From the NCBI RefSeq assembly GCF_003002025.1, contig NZ_PVZB01000019.1, positions 1 to 64,000 of the forward strand: a stretch of DNA of 64,000 nt, read 5' to 3'. The DNA comes from Paraburkholderia sp. BL25I1N1 (GTDB lineage Bacteria > Pseudomonadota > Gammaproteobacteria > Burkholderiales > Burkholderiaceae). A program made the position numbers and the translations under genes. The notes beneath the pieces were generated by a model that was not told the DNA's origin, did not search any database, and worked only from the letters and a program-made list of their open reading frames with translations. Shown in pieces: positions 1 to 8,700 of the stretch (its first letter is position 1; each line of letters starts with the position of its first letter).

Positions 1-44
1 ATAGTGCGGATTACCCGTGTGAAAGTAGGTAATCGTCAGGCTCC
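1..44 (+). rRNA. rrf: 5S ribosomal RNA, 3' end only
   Basis: The window opens inside a 5S rRNA gene. The sequence from base 1 matches the end of betaproteobacterial 5S rRNA: a loop E and helix IV region followed by a 3' strand ending in GTCAGGCTCC, which would pair with the missing 5' end. A terminator hairpin follows after about 15 bases, so this is the tail of an rrn operon whose 16S and 23S genes lie upstream of the window. The exact 3' end is estimated. Confidence 0.9.
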
Positions 45-58
45 CCAGCAGCAAACAG

Positions 59-88
59 AAACCCCACCCCGCAAAGGTGGGGTTTCTG
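59..88 (+). terminator. Intrinsic terminator of the rrn operon
   Basis: AAACCCCACC (59-68) pairs perfectly with GGTGGGGTTT (76-85) across a 7-base loop and is followed by a short T-containing tail. Its place directly after the 5S end makes it the terminator of the ribosomal RNA operon. Confidence 0.85.
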
Positions 89-154
89 CGTTTACGGCAG
101 CGCTGAAATCACTATATAAGTGAGAGCCTTGGGTTTGGAGCGGTCAAGCAAGTC

Positions 155-183
155 TTGACAACAAGCGGTTGTTCCCCCATAAT
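155..183 (+). promoter_or_regulatory. Sigma-70 promoter of the tRNA-tuf operon
   Basis: A perfect -35 box TTGACA (155-160) is followed by a 17-base spacer and a -10 box CATAAT (178-183). Transcription would start near base 190, about 8 bases before tRNA-Tyr. The near-consensus match fits the heavy expression expected of tRNA and EF-Tu genes. The start site is inferred. Confidence 0.8.
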
Positions 184-197
184 CATCAGTTCTCTGC

Positions 198-283
198 GGA
201 GGGGTGCCCGAGTGGCTAAAGGGGGCAGACTGTAAATCTGTTGGCTTACGCCTACGTTGGTTCGAATCCAACCTCCTCCACCA
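198..283 (+). tRNA. tyrT: tRNA-Tyr (anticodon GTA)
   Basis: An 86-base class II tRNA with a long variable arm, as expected for tyrosine. The acceptor strand GGAGGGG (198-204) pairs with CTCCTCC (273-279), followed by A and an encoded CCA (281-283). The anticodon GTA is at 232-234. The T arm GTTGG-TTCGAAT-CCAAC is intact. First gene of the tRNA-tuf unit. Confidence 0.97.
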
Positions 284-324
284 GAATGCAAGTTGTAGCA
301 GTTGTTGGGAATCCATGGATCCTT

Positions 325-398
325 GCGGGTGTAGCTCAATGGTAGAGCAGAAGCCTTCCAAGCTTACGACGAGGGTTCGATTCCCTTCACCCGCTCCA
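325..398 (+). tRNA. glyT: tRNA-Gly (anticodon TCC)
   Basis: A 74-base tRNA. The acceptor GCGGGTG pairs with CACCCGC (388-394), with discriminator T and an encoded CCA. The anticodon TCC is at 357-359 and reads GGA and GGG codons. It lies 41 bases after tRNA-Tyr, so both are likely processed from one precursor. Confidence 0.97.
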
Positions 399-414
399 GC
401 AATACAGAAGTAGC

Positions 415-489
<75 letters not shown>

Positions 490-552
490 GACGTACTCGG
501 TGATTGTTTGCGCCCGGCGCAACGTACGGAAAAATCCTCTTAGGAGTCGAAA

Positions 553-1743
553 ATGGCCAAGGGTAAGTTTGAGCGGACCAAGCCGCACGTGAACGTCGGC
601 ACGATCGGTCACGTTGACCACGGCAAGACCACGCTGACGGCAGCGATCACGACGGTTCTGACGCAGAAGTTCGGCGGCGAAGCGAAGGCATACGACCAGA
701 TCGACGCGGCGCCGGAAGAAAAGGCGCGTGGTATCACGATCAACACGGCACACGTCGAGTACGAAACGGCTAACCGCCACTACGCACACGTCGACTGCCC
801 GGGCCACGCTGACTATGTGAAGAACATGATCACGGGCGCAGCGCAGATGGACGGCGCGATCCTGGTGTGTTCGGCCGCTGACGGCCCGATGCCGCAAACG
901 CGTGAGCACATCCTGCTGGCGCGTCAGGTTGGCGTGCCGTACATCATCGTGTTCCTGAACAAGTGCGACATGGTGGACGACGCTGAGCTGCTGGAGCTGG
1001 TCGAGATGGAAGTTCGCGAACTTCTGTCGAAGTACGACTTCCCGGGCGACGACACGCCGATCATCAAGGGTTCGGCCAAGCTGGCGCTGGAAGGCGACAA
1101 GGGCGAGCTGGGCGAAGTGGCGATCATGAATCTGGCCGACGCGCTGGACACGTACATCCCGACGCCGGAGCGCGCAGTTGACGGTGCGTTCCTGATGCCG
1201 GTGGAAGACGTGTTCTCGATCTCGGGTCGCGGCACGGTGGTGACGGGTCGCGTTGAGCGCGGCGTGGTGAAGGTCGGCGAGGAAATCGAAATTGTCGGTA
1301 TCAAGCCGACGGTGAAGACGACCTGCACGGGCGTGGAAATGTTCCGCAAGCTGCTCGATCAGGGTCAGGCAGGCGACAACGTGGGTATCCTGCTGCGCGG
1401 CACGAAGCGTGAAGACGTGGAGCGTGGCCAGGTGCTGGCCAAGCCGGGTTCGATCAACCCGCACACGCACTTCACGGCTGAAGTGTACGTGCTGAGCAAG
1501 GACGAAGGTGGCCGTCACACGCCGTTCTTCAACAACTATCGTCCGCAGTTCTACTTCCGTACGACGGACGTGACGGGCTCGATCGAGTTGCCGAAGGACA
1601 AGGAAATGGTCATGCCGGGTGACAACGTGTCGATCACGGTGAAGCTGATCAACCCGATCGCGATGGAAGAAGGTCTGCGTTTCGCAATCCGCGAAGGCGG
1701 CCGTACGGTCGGCGCAGGTGTGGTTGCCAAGATTCTCGAGTAA
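553..1743 (+). CDS. tuf: Elongation factor Tu, first copy
   Basis: EF-Tu (396 residues) delivers aminoacyl-tRNA to the ribosomal A site as a GTP-bound complex. The G1 motif GHVDHGKT is at residues 19-26, followed by the G3 motif DCPGH and the G4 motif NKCD; the beta-barrel domains 2 and 3 are complete. The start follows a good AGGAG ribosome site at 542-546. It lies behind three tRNAs and in front of tRNA-Trp, secE and nusG. The encoded protein is identical to that of the second copy at 19739-20929; the DNA differs at a handful of silent sites, most of them within the first eight codons, which points to gene conversion. Confidence 0.98.
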   Translation: MAKGKFERTKPHVNVGTIGHVDHGKTTLTAAITTVLTQKFGGEAKAYDQIDAAPEEKARGITINTAHVEYETANRHYAHVDCPGHADYVKNMITGAAQMDGAILVCSAADGPMPQTREHILLARQVGVPYIIVFLNKCDMVDDAELLELVEMEVRELLSKYDFPGDDTPIIKGSAKLALEGDKGELGEVAIMNLADALDTYIPTPERAVDGAFLMPVEDVFSISGRGTVVTGRVERGVVKVGEEIEIVGIKPTVKTTCTGVEMFRKLLDQGQAGDNVGILLRGTKREDVERGQVLAKPGSINPHTHFTAEVYVLSKDEGGRHTPFFNNYRPQFYFRTTDVTGSIELPKDKEMVMPGDNVSITVKLINPIAMEEGLRFAIREGGRTVGAGVVAKILE

Positions 1744-1808
1744 CGCCAGAAAGTTCTCGTTAATCGGTAGTTCCGGGGTTGGCGGTGTCGTCAACCCCAA
1801 AATGGTTT

Positions 1809-1884
1809 AGGGGTATAGCTCAACTGGCAGAGCGTCGGTCTCCAAAACCGAAGGTTGGGGGTTCGATTCCCTCTGCCCCTGCCA
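1809..1884 (+). tRNA. trpT: tRNA-Trp (anticodon CCA)
   Basis: A 76-base tRNA. The acceptor AGGGGTA pairs with TGCCCCT (1874-1880), then G and an encoded CCA. The anticodon CCA is at 1842-1844. It sits between tuf and secE, the common arrangement in proteobacteria. Just upstream, GGGGTTG (1776-1782) and CAACCCC (1793-1799) form a hairpin without a T-run. It may be a processing signal rather than a terminator. Confidence 0.97.
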
Positions 1885-1920
1885 ACTCTCGCGCCGTACG
1901 TGGCGCTTCGTTAAGGTGTT

Positions 1921-2301
1921 ATGGCGAATCCTTCCGTCGAAACTGTAAATACATCCGGCGACAAGCTGATGCTCGTCGCGGGCGTATTGTTGGTCTTGGC
2001 CGGGTTCGTGGGGTTCTTCTGGCTCAGCGGCCAGGAATGGTACGTCCGCGGAGCCGCCTTGGCTGTTGGTGCGATCGCGGGTATTGCAGTCGGTCTTCTC
2101 TCCGCGCCTGGCAAGGGTTTCATCGCTTTCGCCAAAGATTCGTACAAGGAAGTCCGCAAGGTTGTTTGGCCGACTCGCAAAGAGGCTACCCAGACGACGC
2201 TCGTGGTGTTCGGCTTCGTGTTCGTCATGGCGATCCTTCTTTGGGTTAGTGATAAATCCATCGAATGGGCGATTTTCTCGGTGATTCTGGGTTGGAAATG
2301 A
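1921..2301 (+). CDS. secE: Preprotein translocase subunit SecE
   Basis: SecE clamps the SecY channel in the inner membrane. The 126-residue product is the long, three-helix form typical of proteobacteria. Two hydrophobic segments occupy about residues 17-60. The conserved amphipathic cytoplasmic motif with KEVRKVVWPTRKE follows around residue 77, then a third helix. It starts 36 bases after tRNA-Trp and is followed at once by nusG, the usual secE-nusG pairing. Confidence 0.96.
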   Translation: MANPSVETVNTSGDKLMLVAGVLLVLAGFVGFFWLSGQEWYVRGAALAVGAIAGIAVGLLSAPGKGFIAFAKDSYKEVRKVVWPTRKEATQTTLVVFGFVFVMAILLWVSDKSIEWAIFSVILGWK

Positions 2302-2302
2302 T

Positions 2303-2860
2303 ATGAGCGATACTCCGGCATCCCCGAGCGGCAAACGTTGGTACGTGGTGCACGCCTACTCCGGCATGGAGAAGAGCGTGCAACGTGCGCTTCAGGAGCG
2401 CATTGAACGTGCTGGCATGCAAGACCAGTTTGGTCAAATCCTCGTTCCGACTGAAGAAGTCGTCGAGGTGAAAGGCGGTCACAAATCGGTGACCGAACGT
2501 CGTTTCTTCCCGGGCTATGTGCTCGTCGAAATGGAAATGACTGACGAGACGTGGCACCTCGTGAAAAACACGGCAAAGGTGACGGGTTTCGTAGGCGGTG
2601 CGCGTAATCGTCCCAGTCCGATTTCCCCGCGGGAAGTCGAGAAGATCATGTCGCAAATGCAGGAAGGCGTGGAAAAGCCGCGTCCAAAGACCCTGTTCGA
2701 AGTGGGCGAGATGGTGCGGGTGAAGGACGGTCCGTTCACGGATTTCAACGGCAGCGTCGAAGAAGTGAACTACGAAAAGTCGCGTGTCCGTGTTTCCGTT
2801 ACAATCTTCGGCCGCGCAACGCCGGTCGAACTGGAATTCGGCCAGGTCGAAAAGCTGTAG
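2303..2860 (+). CDS. nusG: Transcription antitermination protein NusG
   Basis: NusG (185 residues) binds RNA polymerase through its NGN domain and couples it to Rho or to ribosomal S10 through its KOW domain. The N-terminal WYVVHAYSGMEK motif and the FPGYVLVEM segment are visible. The KOW motif VKDGPFTDFNGSVEEVN is near residue 135. The start codon lies one base after the secE stop, so translation is probably coupled. Confidence 0.97.
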   Translation: MSDTPASPSGKRWYVVHAYSGMEKSVQRALQERIERAGMQDQFGQILVPTEEVVEVKGGHKSVTERRFFPGYVLVEMEMTDETWHLVKNTAKVTGFVGGARNRPSPISPREVEKIMSQMQEGVEKPRPKTLFEVGEMVRVKDGPFTDFNGSVEEVNYEKSRVRVSVTIFGRATPVELEFGQVEKL

Positions 2861-3025
2861 TCCAGAATTCTGCGGAGCGCACCAGTCGGTGCGTTCCGTA
2901 TTTCGCGCTTACGGTCCGCGTAATGACCGTTGAGGAGCGTAAGTACCCGATTTTTTGGCGAACGCGCGCTACTACTCACTGAACGTCCGCATGTACCCGT
3001 GCGGTGTTCCAAAGAGGTCTTCAAC

Positions 3026-3457
3026 ATGGCAAAGAAAATTATCGGCTTTATCAAGCTGCAGATTCCTGCAGGTAAAGCCAATCCGTCGCCGCCGGTCGGC
3101 CCGGCACTGGGTCAGCGCGGCCTGAACATCATGGAGTTCTGCAAGGCGTTCAACGCGCAGACTCAAGCACTGGAACCGGGTCTGCCGACTCCGGTCGTGA
3201 TCACCGCGTTTGCGGACAAGAGCTTCACGTTCGTTCTGAAGACGCCGCCGGCAACGGTTCTGATCAAGAAGGCAGCAAAGATCGATAAGGGTTCGAGCAA
3301 GCCGCATACCGACAAGGTCGGCAAGATCACCCGCGCTCAGGCTGAAGATATCGCCAAGACCAAGATGCCCGATCTGACGGCAGCTGATCTTGACGCAGCG
3401 GTTCGTACGATCGCTGGTAGCGCCCGCTCGATGGGCATCACCGTGGAGGGCGTGTAA
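3026..3457 (+). CDS. rplK: 50S ribosomal protein L11
   Basis: L11 (143 residues) binds the GTPase-associated region of 23S rRNA and forms the base of the stalk. I chose the ATG at 3026, giving MAKKIIGFIKLQIPAG, because it matches the family start and follows AAAGAGG. The open frame extends further upstream but that part has no homology. The upstream spacer (2861-3025) holds an imperfect hairpin at 2874-2898 that may end part of the nusG transcript. Its stop abuts the rplA start. Confidence 0.97.
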   Translation: MAKKIIGFIKLQIPAGKANPSPPVGPALGQRGLNIMEFCKAFNAQTQALEPGLPTPVVITAFADKSFTFVLKTPPATVLIKKAAKIDKGSSKPHTDKVGKITRAQAEDIAKTKMPDLTAADLDAAVRTIAGSARSMGITVEGV

Positions 3458-4156
3458 ATGGCTAAGCTTTCAAAACGTCTGCAAGCATTTGCAGCCAAGG
3501 TTGATCGTCAAAAGCTGTACGCAATCGACGAAGCTCTGTCGCTCGTGAAGGAATGTGCAAGCGCGAAGTTCGACGAGTCGATCGACGTCGCTGTGCAACT
3601 CGGCATCGACGCGAAGAAGTCGGACCAAGTGGTTCGTGGCTCGGTCGTGTTGCCAGCTGGTACGGGTAAGTCGGTTCGCGTCGCAGTGTTCGCACAGGGC
3701 GAAAAGGCTGAGCAAGCTCGTGCAGCCGGCGCAGAAGTGGTCGGTATGGAAGACCTGGCTGAACAAGTCAAGGCTGGCAAGTTGGACTTCGACATTGTGA
3801 TCGCTTCGCCGGACACGATGCGCGTTGTCGGTACGCTCGGCCAAATCCTCGGCCCGCGCGGCCTGATGCCGAACCCGAAGGTCGGTACGGTCACGCCGGA
3901 CGTCGCGACTGCCGTCAAGAACGCTAAGGCTGGTCAGGTGCAATTCCGCGTCGACAAGGCCGGTATCATCCACGCTACTATCGGCCGTGCTTCGTTCGAG
4001 CCGACAGCTCTGCGTAGCAACCTGAACGCTCTCGTCGACGCGCTGCAAAAGGCGAAGCCGGCAACGAGCAAGGGTGTCTACCTGCGTAAGGTTGCGCTGT
4101 CGAGCACGATGGGCGTCGGCGTTCGCGTCGACCAGGCATCGATCGCCGCACAGTAA
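3458..4156 (+). CDS. rplA: 50S ribosomal protein L1
   Basis: L1 (232 residues) forms the mobile L1 stalk that helps move deacylated tRNA to the E site. In enterobacteria it represses its own rplK-rplA mRNA. The family segment GPRGLMPNPKVGTVT is present near residue 130. The start codon directly follows the rplK stop, so the two genes form one translationally coupled pair. Confidence 0.97.
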   Translation: MAKLSKRLQAFAAKVDRQKLYAIDEALSLVKECASAKFDESIDVAVQLGIDAKKSDQVVRGSVVLPAGTGKSVRVAVFAQGEKAEQARAAGAEVVGMEDLAEQVKAGKLDFDIVIASPDTMRVVGTLGQILGPRGLMPNPKVGTVTPDVATAVKNAKAGQVQFRVDKAGIIHATIGRASFEPTALRSNLNALVDALQKAKPATSKGVYLRKVALSSTMGVGVRVDQASIAAQ

Positions 4157-4458
4157 TGAATTTCATCGCCTCGACGTGAGTCGGGGCGGTTTTATGGGCT
4201 TTGGGCGGTCGTAAGGTGGCAGTCTGCATCGAGCGACCGGTTGTCAAAGACCGTTGGCGGGTGCGCAGCTGGTAGGCGCGTCCTTAATGTAAAGCCAACG
4301 CAGATGGCGAACCCGAAAAGGTTTTGTAGTGATGAAGCCGGTTGATATCCGCAGCAATGCGGGGCTCAGGCGGTCGAAATACTCCTGACTGGTCGGACGC
4401 CGTTATTGAACGCGGTACACAAGGCGCACGCTGCGTGTATCGAATCTGGAGGTTAACC
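4157..4458 (+). promoter_or_regulatory. Spacer and leader between rplA and rplJ, with attenuator-like hairpin
   Basis: A 302-base stretch with no gene. CGCCTCGAC (4167-4175) pairs with GTCGGGGCG (4180-4188) over a four-base loop, with one wobble pair, and is followed by GTTTT. This is probably a partial terminator closing rplKA. The rest is a leader of rplJ, where proteobacteria usually carry the L10-(L12)4 autoregulatory site. I could not fold that site with confidence or identify a convincing promoter. Confidence 0.5.
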
Positions 4459-4962
4459 GTGCCACTTAACAAAGAAAGCAAGCAGGCCGTCGTCGCTGAG
4501 GTTGCCGCGCAAGTCGCGAAAGCCCAGACCGTGGTTCTGGCTGAGTATCGTGGAATCGCGGTTGGCGATCTGACCAAGCTGCGCGCGAAAGCGCGTGAGC
4601 AACAGGTTTACCTTCGCGTGTTGAAAAACACGCTGGCGCGTCGCGCTGTCGAAGGTACCCCGTTTGCTCCGCTGGCAGAGCAGATGACTGGTCCGCTGAT
4701 CTACGGCATCTCGGAAGATGCAATTGCTGCTGCTAAGGTCGTCAACGACTTCGGCAAAACCAATGACAAGTTGATCATCAAGGCCGGTTCCTACGAAGGC
4801 AAGGTGATGGACAAGGCTGGCGTGCAAGCGCTGGCAAACATCCCGAGCCGCGAAGAACTGCTCTCCAAGCTGTTGTACGTTATGCAGGCACCTGTTTCTG
4901 GCTTTGCGCGCGCTCTGGCCGCGCTGGCAGAAAAGAAACAAGGCGAAGAAACCGCTGCGTAA
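4459..4962 (+). CDS. rplJ: 50S ribosomal protein L10
   Basis: L10 (167 residues) anchors L7/L12 dimers to the ribosome and, with them, represses its own mRNA in other bacteria. I placed the start at the GTG (4459), which gives V/M-PLNKESKQAVVAEV, the family N-terminus, and follows a GGAGG site at 4447-4451. The conserved segment LRVLKNTLARRA lies near residue 52. The C-terminal Ala-rich helix binds L7/L12. rplL follows after 63 bases. Confidence 0.96.
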   Translation: MPLNKESKQAVVAEVAAQVAKAQTVVLAEYRGIAVGDLTKLRAKAREQQVYLRVLKNTLARRAVEGTPFAPLAEQMTGPLIYGISEDAIAAAKVVNDFGKTNDKLIIKAGSYEGKVMDKAGVQALANIPSREELLSKLLYVMQAPVSGFARALAALAEKKQGEETAA

Positions 4963-5025
4963 TGCACTTCAGTCGAGCGTGATTGATCGCTGGCTGTATC
5001 CGAATTCAATTTAGGAGTATTTCAA

Positions 5026-5400
5026 ATGGCAATCGCAAAAGAAGACATCCTCGAGGCAGTAAGCTCGATGTCGGTTCTGGAACTGAACGAGCTGGTCAAG
5101 GCGTTCGAAGAAAAGTTTGGCGTGTCGGCAGCTGCTGTTGCAGTGGCAGGCCCGGCAGGCGGCGGCGCTGCTGCTGCTGCTGAAGAGCAAACCGAATTCA
5201 CGGTCAACCTGACGGAAGTCGGCGCGAACAAGGTTTCGGTCATTAAGGCTGTTCGCGAACTGACGGGTCTCGGCCTGAAGGAAGCGAAGGACCTGGTCGA
5301 CGGCGCACCGAAGCCTGTTAAGGAATCGGTACCGAAGGCTGCTGCTGAAGAAGCCAAGAAGAAGCTGGAAGAAGCCGGCGCGAAAGCTGAAATCAAGTAA
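5026..5400 (+). CDS. rplL: 50S ribosomal protein L7/L12
   Basis: L7/L12 (124 residues) forms the flexible stalk that recruits and activates translational GTPases. It shows the N-terminal dimerisation part, an Ala/Gly-rich hinge near residues 36-53, and the globular C-terminal domain with EVGANKVSVIKAVRELTGLGL. It starts after TTAGGAG. A partial terminator follows the stop and separates it from rpoB. Confidence 0.97.
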   Translation: MAIAKEDILEAVSSMSVLELNELVKAFEEKFGVSAAAVAVAGPAGGGAAAAAEEQTEFTVNLTEVGANKVSVIKAVRELTGLGLKEAKDLVDGAPKPVKESVPKAAAEEAKKKLEEAGAKAEIK

Positions 5401-5420
5401 GTTTCAGCGCGCTGTGCGAA

Positions 5421-5450
5421 GGCTGGCGGTTTTCCACCGCCGGCCTTTTT
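5421..5450 (+). terminator. Attenuator in the rplL-rpoB spacer
   Basis: GGCTGGCGGT (5421-5430) pairs with ACCGCCGGCC (5436-5445), with one wobble pair, over a five-base loop, and TTTTT follows. It lies in the 370-base spacer 5401-5770. By analogy with E. coli it should be a leaky terminator that lowers rpoBC transcription relative to the ribosomal genes. I see no gene and no clear promoter in the rest of this spacer. Confidence 0.75.
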
Positions 5451-5770
5451 GTGCTTTGTGGGGACAACGTTTTTGCCTGCCAGTTTCGGCAAGAACCGGC
5501 GCCCCAGAAGCCAAAGAAAATCGCCATTCGGCAACATTGACCGGCGCTTCTCTTTGTCTTCTGAAGCGACTGCAGAAGGCAAGTTTGGTCGGGTAGCGGG
5601 CAACATAGGCATCCGCTGCCGTCAGCCAGCGGTTGGTAGCGGCCAACCACCAAGCTTCTAGGCTCGTTCAAGCCATCGGACGGCCATCGGGTCTCAGTCG
5701 GTGAACACTCGGGTTGTCTCATCAAGGTATCCTGCCTCGACAACAATGCCCGCCGTGATTCGGAGATCGT

Positions 5771-8700
5771 ATGCAATATTCCTTCACCGAGAAGAAGCGT
5801 ATTCGCAAGAGTTTTGCGAAGCGCCCCATCGTTCACCAAGTACCTTTCCTGCTGGCTACCCAGCTTGAATCATTCAGCACGTTTCTGCAAGCAGACACGT
5901 CGTCCACGCAACGCAAGCCGGAAGGCCTGCAGGCTGCGTTTACCTCCGTTTTTCCGATTGTTTCGCATAACGGGTTCGCTCGTCTAGAGTTCGTCAGCTA
6001 CATGCTGTCGCCGCCGGCATTCAACATCAAGGAATGTCAGCAGCGCGGTTTGACGTACTGTTCGGCCCTGCGCGCGAAAGTGCGCCTGGTGCTGCTCGAC
6101 AAGGAATCGCCGAGCAAGCCGGTCGTCAAGGAAGTGAAGGAACAGGAAGTGTACATGGGCGAAATTCCGCTCATGACGCCGACGGGTTCGTTCGTCATCA
6201 ACGGCACGGAACGTGTGATCGTTTCGCAGCTGCACCGTTCGCCGGGCGTGTTTTTCGAACACGACAAGGGCAAGACGCACAGCTCGGGCAAGCTCCTGTT
6301 CTCGGCACGTATCATTCCCTACCGCGGTTCGTGGCTCGACTTCGAGTTCGACCCGAAGGACGTGCTGTACTTTCGCGTCGACCGTCGCCGCAAGATGCCG
6401 GTCACGATCCTGCTGAAGGCAATCGGCCTCACGCCGGAACAGATCCTCGCAAACTTCTTCGTGTTCGACAATTTCACGCTGATGCCGGAAGGCGCGCAGA
6501 TGGAATTCGTTCCGGAGCGTCTGCGTGGTGAAGTCGCGCGTTTCGACATCACGGACCGTGATGGCAACGTGATCGTCCAGAAGGACAAGCGGATCAACGC
6601 GAAGCACATTCGCGATCTCGACAACGCCAAGACCAAGTTCATCTCGGTTCCGGAAGACTATTTGCTCGGCCGCGTGCTGGCAAAGAACGTCGTCGACGGC
6701 GACACGGGTGAAGTCATCGCTAACGCGAACGACGAAATCACGGAAACCGTGCTCGAGAAGCTGCGCGAGTCGAAGATCAAAGACATCCAGACGCTCTACA
6801 CGAACGATCTGGATCAGGGTCCGTACATCTCGTCGACGCTGCGTATCGATGAAACCGCGGACAAGATGGCCGCCCGCATCGCGATCTATCGCATGATGCG
6901 TCCGGGCGAACCGCCGACCGAAGAAGCGGTCGAGGCGCTGTTCAACCGTCTGTTCTACAGCGAAGACGCATACGACCTGTCCAAGGTGGGTCGTATGAAG
7001 TTCAATCGCCGTGTCGGCCGCGACGAAATCGTCGGCCCGATGACGCTGCAAGACGACGACATCCTCGCCACGATCAAGATCCTGGTCGAACTGCGTAACG
7101 GCAAGGGCGAAGTGGACGACATCGACCACTTGGGCAATCGTCGTGTGCGTTGTGTCGGCGAACTGGCGGAAAACCAGTTCCGCGCAGGTCTCGTGCGTGT
7201 CGAACGTGCTGTGAAGGAACGCCTCGGCCAAGCCGAAAGCGAAAACCTGATGCCGCACGACCTGATCAATTCGAAGCCGATTTCGTCCGCGATTCGCGAG
7301 TTCTTCGGTTCGTCGCAGCTGTCGCAGTTCATGGACCAAACGAACCCGCTGTCGGAAATCACCCACAAGCGCCGTGTTTCGGCTCTTGGCCCGGGTGGTT
7401 TGACGCGTGAACGCGCTGGCTTTGAAGTCCGCGACGTGCATCCGACTCACTACGGTCGCGTGTGTCCGATTGAAACGCCGGAAGGTCCGAACATCGGCCT
7501 GATCAACTCGCTCGCTCTGTACGCGCACCTGAACGAATACGGCTTCCTCGAAACGCCGTATCGCAAGGTTGTGGACAGCAAGGTGACCGATCAGATCGAC
7601 TATCTGTCGGCGATCGAAGAAGGCCGTTACGTGATCGCTCAGGCGAACGCGGCCGTGGCCGAAGACGGCTCGCTGACCGACGAACTGGTGTCGTCGCGTG
7701 AAGCTGGCGAAACGCTGATGGTTACGCCGGACCGCATCCAGTACATGGACGTGGCGCCGTCGCAGATCGTGTCGGTGGCGGCATCGTTGATTCCGTTCCT
7801 CGAGCACGATGACGCGAACCGCGCATTGATGGGTTCGAACATGCAGCGTCAGGCTGTGCCGTGTCTGCGTCCTGAAAAGGCCGTGGTCGGTACGGGTATC
7901 GAACGCACGGTGGCGGTTGACTCGGGTACGACGGTTCAGGCATTCCGTGGTGGTGTGGTCGATTACGTCGACGCAGGCCGTATGGTGATCCGCGTGAACG
8001 ATGACGAAGCCGTCGCAGGCGACGTCGGCGTGGACATCTACAACCTGATCAAGTACACGCGTTCGAACCAGAACACGAACATCAACCAGCGCCCGATCGT
8101 GAAGGTCGGCGACATCGTGTCGCGTGGCGACGTGCTGGCTGACGGCGCATCGACCGACCTCGGCGAACTGGCGCTCGGCCAGAACATGCTGGTCGCGTTC
8201 ATGCCGTGGAACGGCTACAACTTCGAAGACTCGATTTTGATCTCGGAGAAGGTGGTTGCCGACGACCGTTACACGTCGATCCACATCGAAGAACTGAACG
8301 TCGTAGCTCGCGACACAAAGCTCGGACCGGAAGAAATCACGCGCGACATTTCGAACCTGGCTGAAGTGCAACTCGGCCGTCTCGATGAGTCGGGCATCGT
8401 CTACATCGGCGCTGAAGTCGAAGCAGGCGACGTGCTGGTCGGTAAAGTCACGCCGAAGGGCGAAACCCAGCTGACGCCGGAAGAAAAGCTGCTGCGCGCG
8501 ATCTTCGGTGAAAAGGCTTCGGACGTGAAAGACACGTCGCTGCGCGTGCCGTCGGGCATGAGCGGCACCGTGATCGACGTTCAAGTGTTCACGCGTGAAG
8601 GCATTCAGCGCGACAAGCGCGCGCAACAGATCATCGACGATGAACTGAAGCGCTATCGCCTCGACCTGAACGACCAGCTGCGTATCGTGGAAGGCGACGC

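Noticed and set aside
1775..1799. Hairpin before tRNA-Trp as a terminator of tuf
   Set aside because: There is no T-run after the stem, and secE-nusG have no other visible promoter, so a processing role is more likely.
1779..2249. Open frame covering tRNA-Trp and secE in another frame
   Set aside because: It translates the tRNA and the wrong frame of secE.
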